Virus record (IMG/VR): IMGVR_UViG_3300047462_000130
Coordinates: 1 to 38,947 of that record
Length of the DNA stretch: 38,947 nucleotides
Direction: 5' to 3' (one strand)
DNA from: a virus
Shown here: one piece after another, positions 14,257-22,351 of the stretch
Layout of the letters: every line of letters begins with the position of its first letter
How positions within the stretch are numbered: the stretch's first letter is position 1
Notes under the pieces: model-generated
Databases searched by the model: none
Told to the model about the DNA's origin: nothing
The model's input: the letters and a program-made list of their open reading frames with translations, nothing else
Program-made: the position numbers and the translations under genes

Positions 14257-14937
14257 TTAGCCGCCCGGGGCCAGGTTGTAATCGACGCCGCCACCGCCGG
14301 ACGTCACGGTGCTGCCACCCCCGGTCTGGCCCTGCAGCGCCGCCAGGGTGGTGTACTGATTACCGGCGTTGCCCGCGATCTTGGAAAGTCCCGCTGCCTC
14401 GTTCGCGTAGATTCCGGCGTTGGTGTTGCCCTGGTTGACTGCGATGCTGCCGATGTTGGTCGCCCCCTGTTGCACCGCCTGGGCCTGGCCCGCCGCCGCC
14501 GCCTGCCCGCTGCCCACCGCGTTTGCGATGTTGCCGACCGCGTTCTGGTAGGTCTGATCGGCCAGCCCGGTGTTGTACTGATCGAGCGCGGCCAGGGTAT
14601 TACCGCCGACCCCGCCGGCGGTGCTGGCAGCGTTCAGGATGCCCTGCTGCCCTTGGCTCTGGGTGAACTGGTAGCCCGGGGTGCTCTGCAGAGCGGCCAA
14701 GGTGGTGGCGGAGTTCGCGCCTGGGCCGATACCGAGCAGGGCCTCGTACTGCGGCAGGGCGGTGGTCCCCAGCGCCCGGTAGGGCGCGGACAGTTGCGCC
14801 GACTGGTTGAGGGCGTTCTGTTGCGCGTTAGCCGCGGTGTTGGCGGCCGATTGCGTGGCGCCGGCGGCCTCGGATCCCGCGACCGCCGTACCGACTCCGG
14901 CCACGACGGCGCCTCCAATGATTGCTGCGGCGACCAT
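14257..14937 (-). CDS. Small ejection (DNA-transfer) protein
   Basis: A 226-residue protein. It opens with a Gly/Ala membrane-like segment (AAAIIGGAVVAGVGTAVAG), then an Ala/Gln/Asn-rich helical region with ALNQSAQLSAPYRALG and repeated short motifs, and a Gly-rich tail. This layout is that of the smallest P22-type DNA-transfer protein (gp7 class), which inserts in the host membrane during injection. ATG at 14937 is chosen for GGGAGAG upstream; one six codons earlier overlaps the previous gene. It is first of three likely ejection genes. Confidence 0.65.
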   Translation of the reverse strand: MVAAAIIGGAVVAGVGTAVAGSEAAGATQSAANTAANAQQNALNQSAQLSAPYRALGTTALPQYEALLGIGPGANSATTLAALQSTPGYQFTQSQGQQGILNAASTAGGVGGNTLAALDQYNTGLADQTYQNAVGNIANAVGSGQAAAAGQAQAVQQGATNIGSIAVNQGNTNAGIYANEAAGLSKIAGNAGNQYTTLAALQGQTGGGSTVTSGGGGVDYNLAPGG

Positions 14938-14939
14938 GC

Positions 14940-15425
14940 TTACTCTCCCCACCAAGCGGTGAAATACCGCTCCACTTCGATCATCTGACGGCCCTCGACG
15001 AACAGCACCGCCGCGTCCTTGTGCAGTTTGGAGCCGTAGAACGCGCGCTGCACGCCGCGCCGGCGGCCTTCGTGCTCGACGGCGTCAAAGAGCTGCATCG
15101 AGATCATGTCGCGCTCGACCGCCTGCAGGCTGTCGCCGTCGCGGTAGTCCGGATCCAACCAGAAAATGTCCATCTGCAACGTGAGACAGGTCCGGTAATG
15201 CAGACCGGGGGCGATGAAACCGACGAAGTAGGCGACGATCGCGCCCGCATCGCGCAGCACCACGCACAGCACCTCACCGCGCCGATCGCGCTCGAGATAC
15301 ACCTCGTACTGGGGATCGAGCGGCACGCGTTCCCGGTCGAGCGCGAGCTCGTGCCAGTGCGGATCGAAGAACGGTTTCAGCTCCTCGAGGTTGTCGACCA
15401 GACGCTCGACGTGGGCGGTGATCAT
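14940..15425 (-). CDS. GNAT-like acetyltransferase
   Basis: A 161-residue protein: a strand-helix start, then LCVVLRDAGAIVAYFVGFIA and MDIFWLDPDYRDGDSLQAVE, followed by the helix and AFYGSKLHKDAA of a GNAT fold. GNAT enzymes move an acetyl group from acetyl-CoA to an amine. In short-tailed phages similar proteins lie beside neck genes and their target is unknown. The Gly-rich acetyl-CoA loop is not canonical (DYRDGDS where R/QxxGxG/A is expected), so activity is uncertain. ATGA overlap with the hydroxylase gene suggests the pair is made together. Confidence 0.6.
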   Translation of the reverse strand: MITAHVERLVDNLEELKPFFDPHWHELALDRERVPLDPQYEVYLERDRRGEVLCVVLRDAGAIVAYFVGFIAPGLHYRTCLTLQMDIFWLDPDYRDGDSLQAVERDMISMQLFDAVEHEGRRRGVQRAFYGSKLHKDAAVLFVEGRQMIEVERYFTAWWGE

Positions 15426-16015
15426 GGGGTCACCGGCTTCGTCGGCAGTTCGCCCTTCACGGCAGGGCGCGAGCTGTGGATGTCGACGATCAGGTGCAGG
15501 CGATCGTCGGGTGAGTTGTTGATGACCTCGTGCTCCATCGCGTTGTTGAACCACCAGGCTTCGCCCGTCGCCATGCCGAGCTGTTCTTCGCCGCAGCGGA
15601 ACAGCACCCCGGGCTGGCTGTGCAGCACGTAGTGGTAGCGGCTGTAGTAAGCGCAGTGCGCGGGCGTGTCGACGTGCGGGTAGATCACGCCGCCCGGGCG
15701 GATCTTGTTGATCATCACCCGGCCGAGCCTCTCACCCTCGACCGTCGCCATCAGGTTGAACACCAGCGGCCGCCAGGCCGAGAGCGCAATCGCCCCATCC
15801 ATCCACACGCACTCGTGCTGGTCGCGGGCATCGCGCTCGATCTCGGTGACGGAGGCCGGCGGGAAATGGATAAAAATGGTCTCGACGTCCTCGAACGGCC
15901 CTTGCGGGTAATCGCGCAAATACGTGTCCGCTTTCCACAGGAGGGGCGCGCGGGCGATCTGCGCCATTAGCGGGGTCATGTTCAGGCCCTGGGCCAAGCG
16001 GAAAAAGTTTTTCAT
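15422..16015 (-). CDS. Aspartyl/asparaginyl beta-hydroxylase-like dioxygenase
   Basis: A 197-residue protein with the iron site of Fe(II)/2-oxoglutarate oxygenases: His114 and Asp116 in IYPHVDTPAH, His162 in AMEHEVINNS and the 2-oxoglutarate Arg172 in DDRLHLIVDIH. The order and spacing fit the aspartyl/asparaginyl hydroxylase family, which hydroxylates protein side chains and related acids. Its neighbours are a GNAT gene (overlap ATGA) and neck proteins, so a virion protein is a plausible substrate. ATG at 16015 makes the ATGA overlap; the frame is open upstream without a better start. Confidence 0.8.
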   Translation of the reverse strand: MKNFFRLAQGLNMTPLMAQIARAPLLWKADTYLRDYPQGPFEDVETIFIHFPPASVTEIERDARDQHECVWMDGAIALSAWRPLVFNLMATVEGERLGRVMINKIRPGGVIYPHVDTPAHCAYYSRYHYVLHSQPGVLFRCGEEQLGMATGEAWWFNNAMEHEVINNSPDDRLHLIVDIHSSRPAVKGELPTKPVTP

Positions 16016-16260
16016 ACCGGGGCTCCAGCGGCGTTGTGCCAGACGATGGTGGGACTGATCGCGTTCACCCACACCGGGTACCCCAGGGTGGTGTCGTACC
16101 AGAACTGCCCGATGTAGAGATTAGTGGTCGGTCGAGCGGTGGTGGGCCCCGAGCTCGAGGTCGCCTGCAGGATCTTCTGCACGGTCGAGAACCAACCCGA
16201 CCACATGGGCTTGGTGAGATCGAGCGGCGGGGTGGGCTGGGCGCCCAGCGGGGTGGTCAT
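16012..16260 (-). CDS. Small neck/tail-associated protein
   Basis: An 82-residue protein: MTTPLGAQPTPPLDLTKPMW, then a short helix (GWFSTVQKILQAT) and a C-terminal beta motif NLYIGQFWYDTTLGYPVWVN. That YIGQ..fDTTLG.P.W pattern ends many phage proteins next to neck and fibre genes, where it packs as a small beta module. It overlaps both neighbours by four bases. The exact role is unknown. Confidence 0.6.
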   Translation of the reverse strand: MTTPLGAQPTPPLDLTKPMWSGWFSTVQKILQATSSSGPTTARPTTNLYIGQFWYDTTLGYPVWVNAISPTIVWHNAAGAPV

Positions 16261-17732
16261 GCGCCACCCTTGCCGCGCAGGCGCGACATCGTGGCGCCTG
16301 CGGTCACCACAAACGGCACGGGGTCGGTCATGCGCACGCGGAAGGTGAAGGCCCGGCCGGTGCCCCAGCGGCGGGTCATGATGCGCGTGGCGAACTGGCC
16401 TTGCTGCCCGAGCGGCACCAGGCGCTCCGGCCCGAAATCGCGCATGTCGCGCGCTCGCGCGATCGATACCAACGGGGCGTAGCCTTGCGCGGACGGGTTG
16501 TTCAAGCCGACGCCAGTCTCCATGTCGAGGTAGAACGCGGCTACCCGGTACTTGTTGAAGTCGTTGATGCCGGTTTTGGTCACCAGCTCGCGCAGGATCA
16601 CGTTGCCATTGTCCTGGTAGACCAGCGGCGAGGGGTTGTAGAGGTTGCCGCTAATCGAGTCGCTGACGTAGGTCTTGCCATAGGCCACGCAGCTGAAATT
16701 GCCCAAGTGACGGGCGCCCGCGCCGGGGGCGATGCCGGTCTGCGTCTCGCCCCAGGTATCCTCGGTCAAATCGTAGAGCAGCGAGCGCCCCAAGCCTCCG
16801 TTTGCGGAGGGCAGCGTGAGTTGGATGAACTTGTGGTTGTCCTGCTGATACACGAGCATCGTCGCATTCGTGACGGTGCTCGAGAGCGCGATGCTCTGCA
16901 GGATGTTGTCGACATCTGGGGTGGACACCACCTTCACTTGGTAGCCGTAGATGCGGGCGACCTGCAGGCCGCCCTCGCGGGTCTGGCACAGGAACACGAT
17001 CGAGTCGCCGGCATGCGCGCGGGCGTAGACGGCCGCTAGGCCGTATTCCAGCGCGGAGTTGGTGATGTACTGGAACGGCTGCGGGGTCGCGCCCACGTTC
17101 TGCCAGAACTCCAGGTGCCCGCTCGAGAACACCACCACCAGGCCGCCCAGCGCATCGACCGCCAACACCTGGTCGGTGTACTGCACCGCGTTGAAGAACG
17201 AGAGGCCGTTCCACGTGGTGCCATCGTTCAGCGCCGAGACCCAGATCGTGGTTGAGCCGGGCTGTTCGCACAGGAAAAACCCGTTGCACTGCGCCACCGT
17301 CTTGGCGCCGTTCGGGAAGGAGGCGCCGATGACGGCAAAGGTCGGGCCTCCCGGGGTGTAGATGTACCCCAAGTTGCCATCGACGATGATCGCCTGGGTG
17401 GGGTTCAACGCCAGCGACACATTACCCACGCTCGACTGCAGGGTGTTGGTGTACACCGCGGCACCGGCGGCCGAGAGCGACTGAAAGGTGCTGCCGGCGA
17501 CCACGTAAAAGGCGGCGAGATTCCCAATCATGCCGCGCACCGGGTAGGCGTTCTGGATCGACAGGCGAAACGCCAGAGACAAACCCGGGGTGCCGTACAG
17601 CACGATCGAGGACTTATCCCCGTCCTTGCGCACCTCGAGGTAGCAGTTCAGACGACGCTGGCGGGTGACCACCGGGGATTTCGAGTAAATCCCCTCGCCG
17701 AAGATCGCCTGCCGCTTGAGCTTGGTGGTCAT
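16257..17732 (-). CDS. P22 gp10-like packaged-DNA stabilisation protein
   Basis: A 491-residue beta-rich protein close in length to P22 gp10 (472). It opens with IFGEGIYSKSPVVTRQRRLN, then CYLEVRKDGDKSSIVLYGTP and GLSLAF, matching the gp10 start in which an R-x-N, an acidic stretch and the LYGTPGL turn occur. Repeated blade-like units follow, such as VAQCNGFFLCEQPGSTTIWV. Gp10-type hubs close the portal after packaging and bind the spikes. ATG at 17732 is selected; the frame extends upstream without a ribosome site. Confidence 0.75.
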   Translation of the reverse strand: MTTKLKRQAIFGEGIYSKSPVVTRQRRLNCYLEVRKDGDKSSIVLYGTPGLSLAFRLSIQNAYPVRGMIGNLAAFYVVAGSTFQSLSAAGAAVYTNTLQSSVGNVSLALNPTQAIIVDGNLGYIYTPGGPTFAVIGASFPNGAKTVAQCNGFFLCEQPGSTTIWVSALNDGTTWNGLSFFNAVQYTDQVLAVDALGGLVVVFSSGHLEFWQNVGATPQPFQYITNSALEYGLAAVYARAHAGDSIVFLCQTREGGLQVARIYGYQVKVVSTPDVDNILQSIALSSTVTNATMLVYQQDNHKFIQLTLPSANGGLGRSLLYDLTEDTWGETQTGIAPGAGARHLGNFSCVAYGKTYVSDSISGNLYNPSPLVYQDNGNVILRELVTKTGINDFNKYRVAAFYLDMETGVGLNNPSAQGYAPLVSIARARDMRDFGPERLVPLGQQGQFATRIMTRRWGTGRAFTFRVRMTDPVPFVVTAGATMSRLRGKGGA

Positions 17733-17745
17733 GGGCCCTGGTTCT

Positions 17746-18810
17746 TCATGGGGAATAGGGGCTCTCTGCGTTCGGCTCGAAGAACACATCGGTCGTGTTC
17801 GGATCCGCTTGCTTCGCGATCGCCAGGGCGTCCTGGTAGTTCTGCTCCATGGTTTGGGTCCATTCACAGTCGAACATCGGCGCGATCTGCTTGCCGTGGC
17901 CGAGCACCAGGGGTGCGTACCACTGCTGCGGATAGTCGGGCGCATCGCCGGGGTTCACCAGATCCTGGGTGGGAGAGAGGTACACGCAGTGCAGGTGCTT
18001 GGTCACGTCCTGGGCGCCGGCGACGTCGAGGTAGAAGAGCCCGTTGGGTTGCTGGTTCGTGAACTGACTCTCGTACAGGTACGCTGTCGGATCCGCGATG
18101 TTCGTCGGCGCGGTCTTGGTCGGCAGGCTTTCATAGCGCTCCGTGGTCATGTAGTTCATCGGCGTGTCGTTGTTGTAGATGTCCCTGAGCACGCAGCTGA
18201 CGATCGCGAGCGGCCGCACCCCCTTGGTGGTGTAGTTCCACACGTAGGAGACGCCCGAGGCCGGCACCGCTCCGGAGAGCCCCGGCGCGGCGATCGTCAT
18301 GGTCGGCGGCGAGGGCACCGGGTTCAACGCCGTGATGGTGGTCCAGTAAGTATCCGCGCCGATCAGGATTCCCACATAGTCGCCGATGTTCATCTGCGCG
18401 ACCGAGGCGACCGGAATCACGGTGGCGCCGGCGGCGACGGTGCTCGCTACGTTGGTCTGGCCGTACAGCTGCGGATAGGCGAGGCCGGTGGTCGAGGCCA
18501 CCCAGTTGTCGCCGAGCTGCCCCAGGTTGTAGGCGTACTTGGTGTAGCCCAGGAAGAGCTCGGCGCGTTTGCGGGTCCAGATCTTCAGGCCGGGCGCAAA
18601 GTCGGTGTTGCCCATCCACTGTTTGACCATCAAATTCAGCTTGAAGCTGCAGTCCGAGTACTCCTGCGCCGTCAGGTTCTCCTGCGGATCGATGGCGCCG
18701 ATGTCGATGGCGGCGGCCCGGATGATTTGCGCCTGGGTGACCGAAAACGTGTACACCCCGGAGGTCGACGGGGTGTTGGCGGTGAACAGGTTGAGGTTGA
18801 GCGCGGTCAT
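17746..18810 (-). CDS. P22 gp4-like tail adaptor with extra beta domain
   Basis: A 354-residue protein. The first 65 residues (TQAQIIRAAAIDIGAIDPQE, then SDCSFKLNLMVKQWM) correspond to the helical start of P22 gp4, the ring that binds the portal. P22 gp4 has 166 residues; here a beta-rich segment at about 110-200 (VIPVASVAQMNIGDYVGILI) is inserted before the helical C-terminus (DCEWTQTMEQNYQDALAIA). Position between portal-side genes and the gp10-like gene supports the call. ATG at 18810 overlaps the previous stop. Confidence 0.65.
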   Translation of the reverse strand: MTALNLNLFTANTPSTSGVYTFSVTQAQIIRAAAIDIGAIDPQENLTAQEYSDCSFKLNLMVKQWMGNTDFAPGLKIWTRKRAELFLGYTKYAYNLGQLGDNWVASTTGLAYPQLYGQTNVASTVAAGATVIPVASVAQMNIGDYVGILIGADTYWTTITALNPVPSPPTMTIAAPGLSGAVPASGVSYVWNYTTKGVRPLAIVSCVLRDIYNNDTPMNYMTTERYESLPTKTAPTNIADPTAYLYESQFTNQQPNGLFYLDVAGAQDVTKHLHCVYLSPTQDLVNPGDAPDYPQQWYAPLVLGHGKQIAPMFDCEWTQTMEQNYQDALAIAKQADPNTTDVFFEPNAESPYSP

Positions 18811-20474
18811 GCCAGGTGCGGATTGGCGCGCTCGGTGTTGATCGTGGTGTAGATGGCGTCGCGGATCGCATGCCAGGCCGCTTCCCCGTCGATGTCCGCC
18901 TGGCACTGCGCGATGCCCCGCTCCGGGTGCTGCCGGCAGAACTCCCAGCTGTAATGCAGCATGTGGCAGGCCGGCGCCTCGTTGGCGCCGCGGCCGGGGC
19001 AGTGCGTGTTCTCGGAGGCGATCGAGGTGGTGTTCACCCAATCCCGGCACAGGTTTTCTTCCGTGCTATGGGATAAAAACAGCACCTTCGGCTGCGGCAG
19101 CTGGCTCATGGCGTTCATCACGCCGGTTTCCGGGCCGATGCCGACGTCCACCACCTCGAGTAGGCTCATGGTTTCGCGGATCCCGTACTTGCCGCTCTTG
19201 CAGTGCACCCGGCGCTCGTTCTCCCAGCCCTGTTCGAGGATCGCCGCATCGGCGCCGCCGACGAACACCACGTGTGACCCGGGAAACTCGGTCAGGATGG
19301 ACGCCACCGTGCGATCCAGGCCGTCCCAGGTCTTGTGGACCGAGGAGCCGGCGAGAGCCCACAGTACCAGCGGTGCCCCACCCAACCGCGCCCGTTCGGC
19401 TTTCGCCCAGGCGCGTTCCGACTCGCGCGTGTGGAATTTCACCTGCGGGCGGTGGGGGATGTCGGCGATCAGGTGGCTGAACTCCACGTAGTTGTGGTTC
19501 ATGTAGCGGTGCCGCGCCGCCGGCGACCACAGGTGCGGCGTTTTGCCGGGGATGCAGAGCAGCGAGCCTTCCACGGACTCGCTCAGCTGCACCCACTTGT
19601 CGTACTTGCGGCGGTGGTAGGCCCAATAATCGCCCAGCATGTGATTGGGGACCTGGTCCTTGTCCTGCAGGTAAAAGGCGTCGATGTTCGGGTCGAACTC
19701 GATCACCGTGTGCGCCGGCGGGCTGGTCATCAGCGTTACGTGGAAGCCCTGCGCTTTGAGGCCCGCGCACACGCTCGAGGTCTGCAGCAAGTCGCCGAAC
19801 GCGCCGTAGCGCACCACGCAGGCGGTCTTCTTCGGTTTGTCCTTCTGCCAGCTGAAGTGACACGCCGAGCGGCGCTTCTGGAACACGAAAAAGAGCGAGT
19901 ACTCGATGCCCTCGTTGCGCTTTTGGAAGTCGACCAGGTCCCAACCGTGGCCGGTCTTCTTCATGAGCTCGACCACCTTGTCGTAGCTCACGTTCCAGCA
20001 GTGATCCGGGTTCGCGCCAGGCTCCCCCACCTTCGGATAGTCATCCTCGTCCGGCACATAGAGCACCAGGTAGCCGTCGTTTTTGAGGACCCGCAGCCAC
20101 TCCTTCAGGGCCTCCAAGGCAGTGTGCTTCTCGATGATCATCTTCTCGGCGAGGGCGCGCTGAATGGGGTCCGGAAAGGTGCGCGGATCGGTGCGCTCGA
20201 GCGGAATGTGTTCGAGCAGGTGGGAGCTGAACACGAAGTCCATCGAGCCGGAGGCAAACATCGGCAGATCCGCGGCGCTCTCGACCCACACGTCGGCGTT
20301 GACCGCCTGGCCGAAGAGCTGCCGGTCCTTGCCGTTGTCGACGCCGATGAAGTGCGGGTAGGTCTTCTGCAGGCCGCAGCCGAGATCCAATCCGCGGCCG
20401 CGGGTCCATTTCGTGATCTCCCACTTGATCTTTCCCGACTCGTTGCCGAGCGGCCCGTCGATCTTCCACACCAT
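18807..20474 (-). CDS. Methyltransferase-GT9 glycosyltransferase fusion
   Basis: A 555-residue two-domain enzyme. Residues about 1-200 are a class I SAM methyltransferase: GLDLGCG (28-34), GVDN after the next strand, and DFVFSSHLLEHI. Residues about 215-555 are family 9 glycosyltransferase, the heptosyltransferase family: ACVVRYGAFGDLLQTSSVC at its start, LVLWALAGSSVHKTW in the middle, and VDVGIGPETGVMNAMSQLPQ near the end. WaaC-type enzymes have His in the last motif (DTGxxH); here it is Asn, so donor and activity are unproven. The fusion, in a capsid-to-neck gene run and in a genome with heptose-activating enzymes, suggests a sugar-modification role. ATG follows GGGGAC. Confidence 0.85.
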   Translation of the reverse strand: MVWKIDGPLGNESGKIKWEITKWTRGRGLDLGCGLQKTYPHFIGVDNGKDRQLFGQAVNADVWVESAADLPMFASGSMDFVFSSHLLEHIPLERTDPRTFPDPIQRALAEKMIIEKHTALEALKEWLRVLKNDGYLVLYVPDEDDYPKVGEPGANPDHCWNVSYDKVVELMKKTGHGWDLVDFQKRNEGIEYSLFFVFQKRRSACHFSWQKDKPKKTACVVRYGAFGDLLQTSSVCAGLKAQGFHVTLMTSPPAHTVIEFDPNIDAFYLQDKDQVPNHMLGDYWAYHRRKYDKWVQLSESVEGSLLCIPGKTPHLWSPAARHRYMNHNYVEFSHLIADIPHRPQVKFHTRESERAWAKAERARLGGAPLVLWALAGSSVHKTWDGLDRTVASILTEFPGSHVVFVGGADAAILEQGWENERRVHCKSGKYGIRETMSLLEVVDVGIGPETGVMNAMSQLPQPKVLFLSHSTEENLCRDWVNTTSIASENTHCPGRGANEAPACHMLHYSWEFCRQHPERGIAQCQADIDGEAAWHAIRDAIYTTINTERANPHLA

Positions 20475-20477
20475 CGG

Positions 20478-21032
20478 TCAGTCCCCTTTGAGTTTTTCCA
20501 CGTAGCACTTCTCGGCGCGGTGCAATCGCACATGGCCTTGGCGTACCGTTTCATCGACCGCGCGGGTGGCGCCGCCCAGGCACTCGTAGTCGTCCAGCCA
20601 GATCATCCCGCCGGGGACCATGCGCAGCAGCAGGTAATCGAGGGCGTCCCGATAGCTTTGGTACTGATCGCAGTCGAGGTGCACAAACGCCACCGGTTCC
20701 ATGTCGAGCGCCGATTCCGGAAATACTCCCTCGATCACCAGGGCGGTGGGGATGTCCATGCGCACATGAGCGGCACTGGTGTCCTTGAAGTCCCCGACCA
20801 GGTGGCTGTCGCCGGCGGCCCGATCCGCGTAGGGGATGCCGGTGAAGGTGTCGTAGAGGTACAGCGTGCGGCCTTGCAGCTCGGCAGTCTTCGCCAGGTG
20901 CCAGGCGGTGCCGCCGTGGTAGACGCCGACTTCGACGAAACAGCCGGCCGGGGTCTTGGCGGCCAGTGCGCACAGCGCCGCGGCGACCTCGCGACTCACC
21001 AGAGAATGCGGTGGCGAGGCGCGCCCGACCAT
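20478..21032 (-). CDS. TylF/MycF-like O-methyltransferase
   Basis: A 184-residue SAM methyltransferase. Motif I is FVEVGVYHGGTAWHLAK (32-48); then LYLYDTFTGIP, VIEGVFPES and VAFVHLDCDQYQSYRDAL with Asp120 and Asp122, and GGMIWLDDYE with Asp147/148. This order is the TylF (macrocin O-methyltransferase) family, metal-dependent enzymes that methylate sugar hydroxyls in antibiotics and capsules. The neighbour is the methyltransferase-GT9 fusion, three bases on, so a methylated glycan is a reasonable inference. GGGAG precedes ATG at 21032. Confidence 0.85.
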   Translation of the reverse strand: MVGRASPPHSLVSREVAAALCALAAKTPAGCFVEVGVYHGGTAWHLAKTAELQGRTLYLYDTFTGIPYADRAAGDSHLVGDFKDTSAAHVRMDIPTALVIEGVFPESALDMEPVAFVHLDCDQYQSYRDALDYLLLRMVPGGMIWLDDYECLGGATRAVDETVRQGHVRLHRAEKCYVEKLKGD

Positions 21033-21050
21033 GGTGGTTGCTCCCTGAAT

Positions 21051-21482
21051 TTAAGCGGCCTGGACGATGCGCGGCCGCACCACGCCGACCAGTTTCGGGT
21101 TGAACGCCTTGGGGCTGCCCTTCGGCTCATCGCGCAGGTACTTGCGGTCGCGGCCGAACTGGTGCCCGCCCTGCACGAACGCCACCTCCGAGTCGCCGAC
21201 CACGATGCCGTGCGGCTCGGACTCTTCGAAGATCGGCTCACCGTCCTCGTTCCGGGGCGTCTGATTCGGCTCCGGCGCCCGCGGTTTGGCGCGCAAACTC
21301 GCCAGCTCCCGGTCGATCGCCTCGAGGCGCGCCTTCAGCAGCGTATTCTCGGCCGCTAAATCGTCCTTCTCGGCCAACGCCTCGGCGAGCTCGCCCGACT
21401 GGTCGACCAAAGCCAAGGGTCCTTGTCCGCTCGGCGTGGCGGCCGTCTGCGGGGCTTTGGCGGGGGGTGCCTTGTCGGCCAT
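21051..21482 (-). CDS. Coiled-coil structural protein
   Basis: A 143-residue protein: a Pro/Ala-rich N-terminus, one strong coiled coil (ELAEALAEKDDLAAENTLLK, continuing LEAIDRELASLRAK), and a C-terminal conserved-looking section SEPHGIVVGDSEVAFVQGGH with YLRDEPKGSPKAF. It follows the decoration-type proteins and precedes the sugar enzymes. It could be a head fibre or a scaffold for them. No family is recognised. Confidence 0.6.
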   Translation of the reverse strand: MADKAPPAKAPQTAATPSGQGPLALVDQSGELAEALAEKDDLAAENTLLKARLEAIDRELASLRAKPRAPEPNQTPRNEDGEPIFEESEPHGIVVGDSEVAFVQGGHQFGRDRKYLRDEPKGSPKAFNPKLVGVVRPRIVQAA

Positions 21483-21492
21483 GGACGGTCTC

Positions 21493-21891
21493 CTAGTCCC
21501 AGAGGGTGTTGTAGAGGCCCGCGGCGGTGCCGGTCATGATCACCACCAGGGTTCCTAAGAAGCGTACACCAACGCCTCCCGGGCCGGGAGCGATGACCTG
21601 GTCGGCGGCGGTGCCGGCGAGGCTCGCGGCCAGCGTGTTGGTGGTGGTCGCGGTGCCGGTGACGATCAGATCGTAGGCGGCGTAGCTCGAGGTGCCGGTC
21701 GAGAGCACGGTGGCCCCGAGGAAGATCCCGCCCGGGGTGGAGCGGCCGGTGGTGATGGTCTGGGTGCCGACCGTGGAGATCGGCGTGTAGTTGGCGACGT
21801 TCGAGGCGCCGTTCGCGCCGGTGACGTTGTCCAGGCCGACCATGCCGGAGGGCGCCTGCAGGTTCGGGATCGGGTACGGCGGGCCGGCCAT
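21493..21891 (-). CDS. Small beta-rich virion protein
   Basis: A 132-residue protein rich in Thr, Gly, Ser and Val with no charged helices, MAGPPYPIPNLQAPSGMVGL at the start and VVIMTGTAAGLYNTLWD at the end. The composition is like the two decoration-type paralogues upstream (22645-23773) but I cannot align it with them. Probably a capsid surface or decoration protein. It begins one base after the preceding stop. Confidence 0.6.
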   Translation of the reverse strand: MAGPPYPIPNLQAPSGMVGLDNVTGANGASNVANYTPISTVGTQTITTGRSTPGGIFLGATVLSTGTSSYAAYDLIVTGTATTTNTLAASLAGTAADQVIAPGPGGVGVRFLGTLVVIMTGTAAGLYNTLWD

Positions 21892-22317
21892 CTACATTCG
21901 GTCCAGCATGTTGTTGCGCTCGACAAAGCCTTCCACGCCGTCGACCTCGACGGTGTCGTAGAAGGCGTCGTTGTGTTCGCGCGTGTACTGATCGTCGGTC
22001 GGGCGCAGCGGCTTCCTGTCAAAGCCCTCTTTCAGGGACCGCACCGTCACATCGTCGGTGACTTGGGTGCCTGAGCCGAGCGCGCCGGCCATCGGCTGAT
22101 CGTGGATATCGGTGATCTCCTGATCGGCGATGTTCATGCCGGGGGGCAGCATGTTCAGGCGAGCGCCGCGCTTCTGGTAGCGGCCGAGCTCCGGACAGCG
22201 GGTGATGAGGCCGTTGTTGTCGCGCGCGCTCTTGTCGCTCACCCAGCCCGAGTGCGCGTCATCGTTCGGGTTCGCCGGCGCGTTGACCTGAAACTTTTCC
22301 TGAACGATCTTGGACAT
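21892..22317 (-). CDS. Unknown head protein with LPPGM motif
   Basis: A 141-residue protein, polar, with an internal LNMLPPGMNIADQEITDI that closely matches FNYLPPGMDIEDQMNADI in the gene just upstream (22352-22633), so the two are partial paralogues or share an assembly motif. The C-terminal part is acidic (YTREHNDAFYDTVEVDGVEG). It lies among genes directly after the major capsid protein, so it is probably a virion component. Function unknown. Confidence 0.6.
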   Translation of the reverse strand: MSKIVQEKFQVNAPANPNDDAHSGWVSDKSARDNNGLITRCPELGRYQKRGARLNMLPPGMNIADQEITDIHDQPMAGALGSGTQVTDDVTVRSLKEGFDRKPLRPTDDQYTREHNDAFYDTVEVDGVEGFVERNNMLDRM

Positions 22318-22332
22318 GCGAGAGGCTCTGAG

Positions 22333-22350
22333 AAGTATCCGGCGATACTT
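22333..22350. terminator. Perfect 7-bp hairpin between head genes
   Basis: AAGTATC, loop CGGC, GATACTT, immediately beyond the stop of the gene ending at 22352 and before the start at 22317. In the leftward direction no T tract follows, so it may be a weak terminator or an RNA-processing or stability element adjusting expression after the capsid genes. Confidence 0.45.
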
Positions 22351-22351
22351 T

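Noticed and set aside
19335-21359. 674-codon rightward frame antisense to the methyltransferase and GT9 genes
   Set aside because: The minus-strand proteins have clear motifs, while the plus frame is Arg/Val/His-rich without any recognisable domain or start site.
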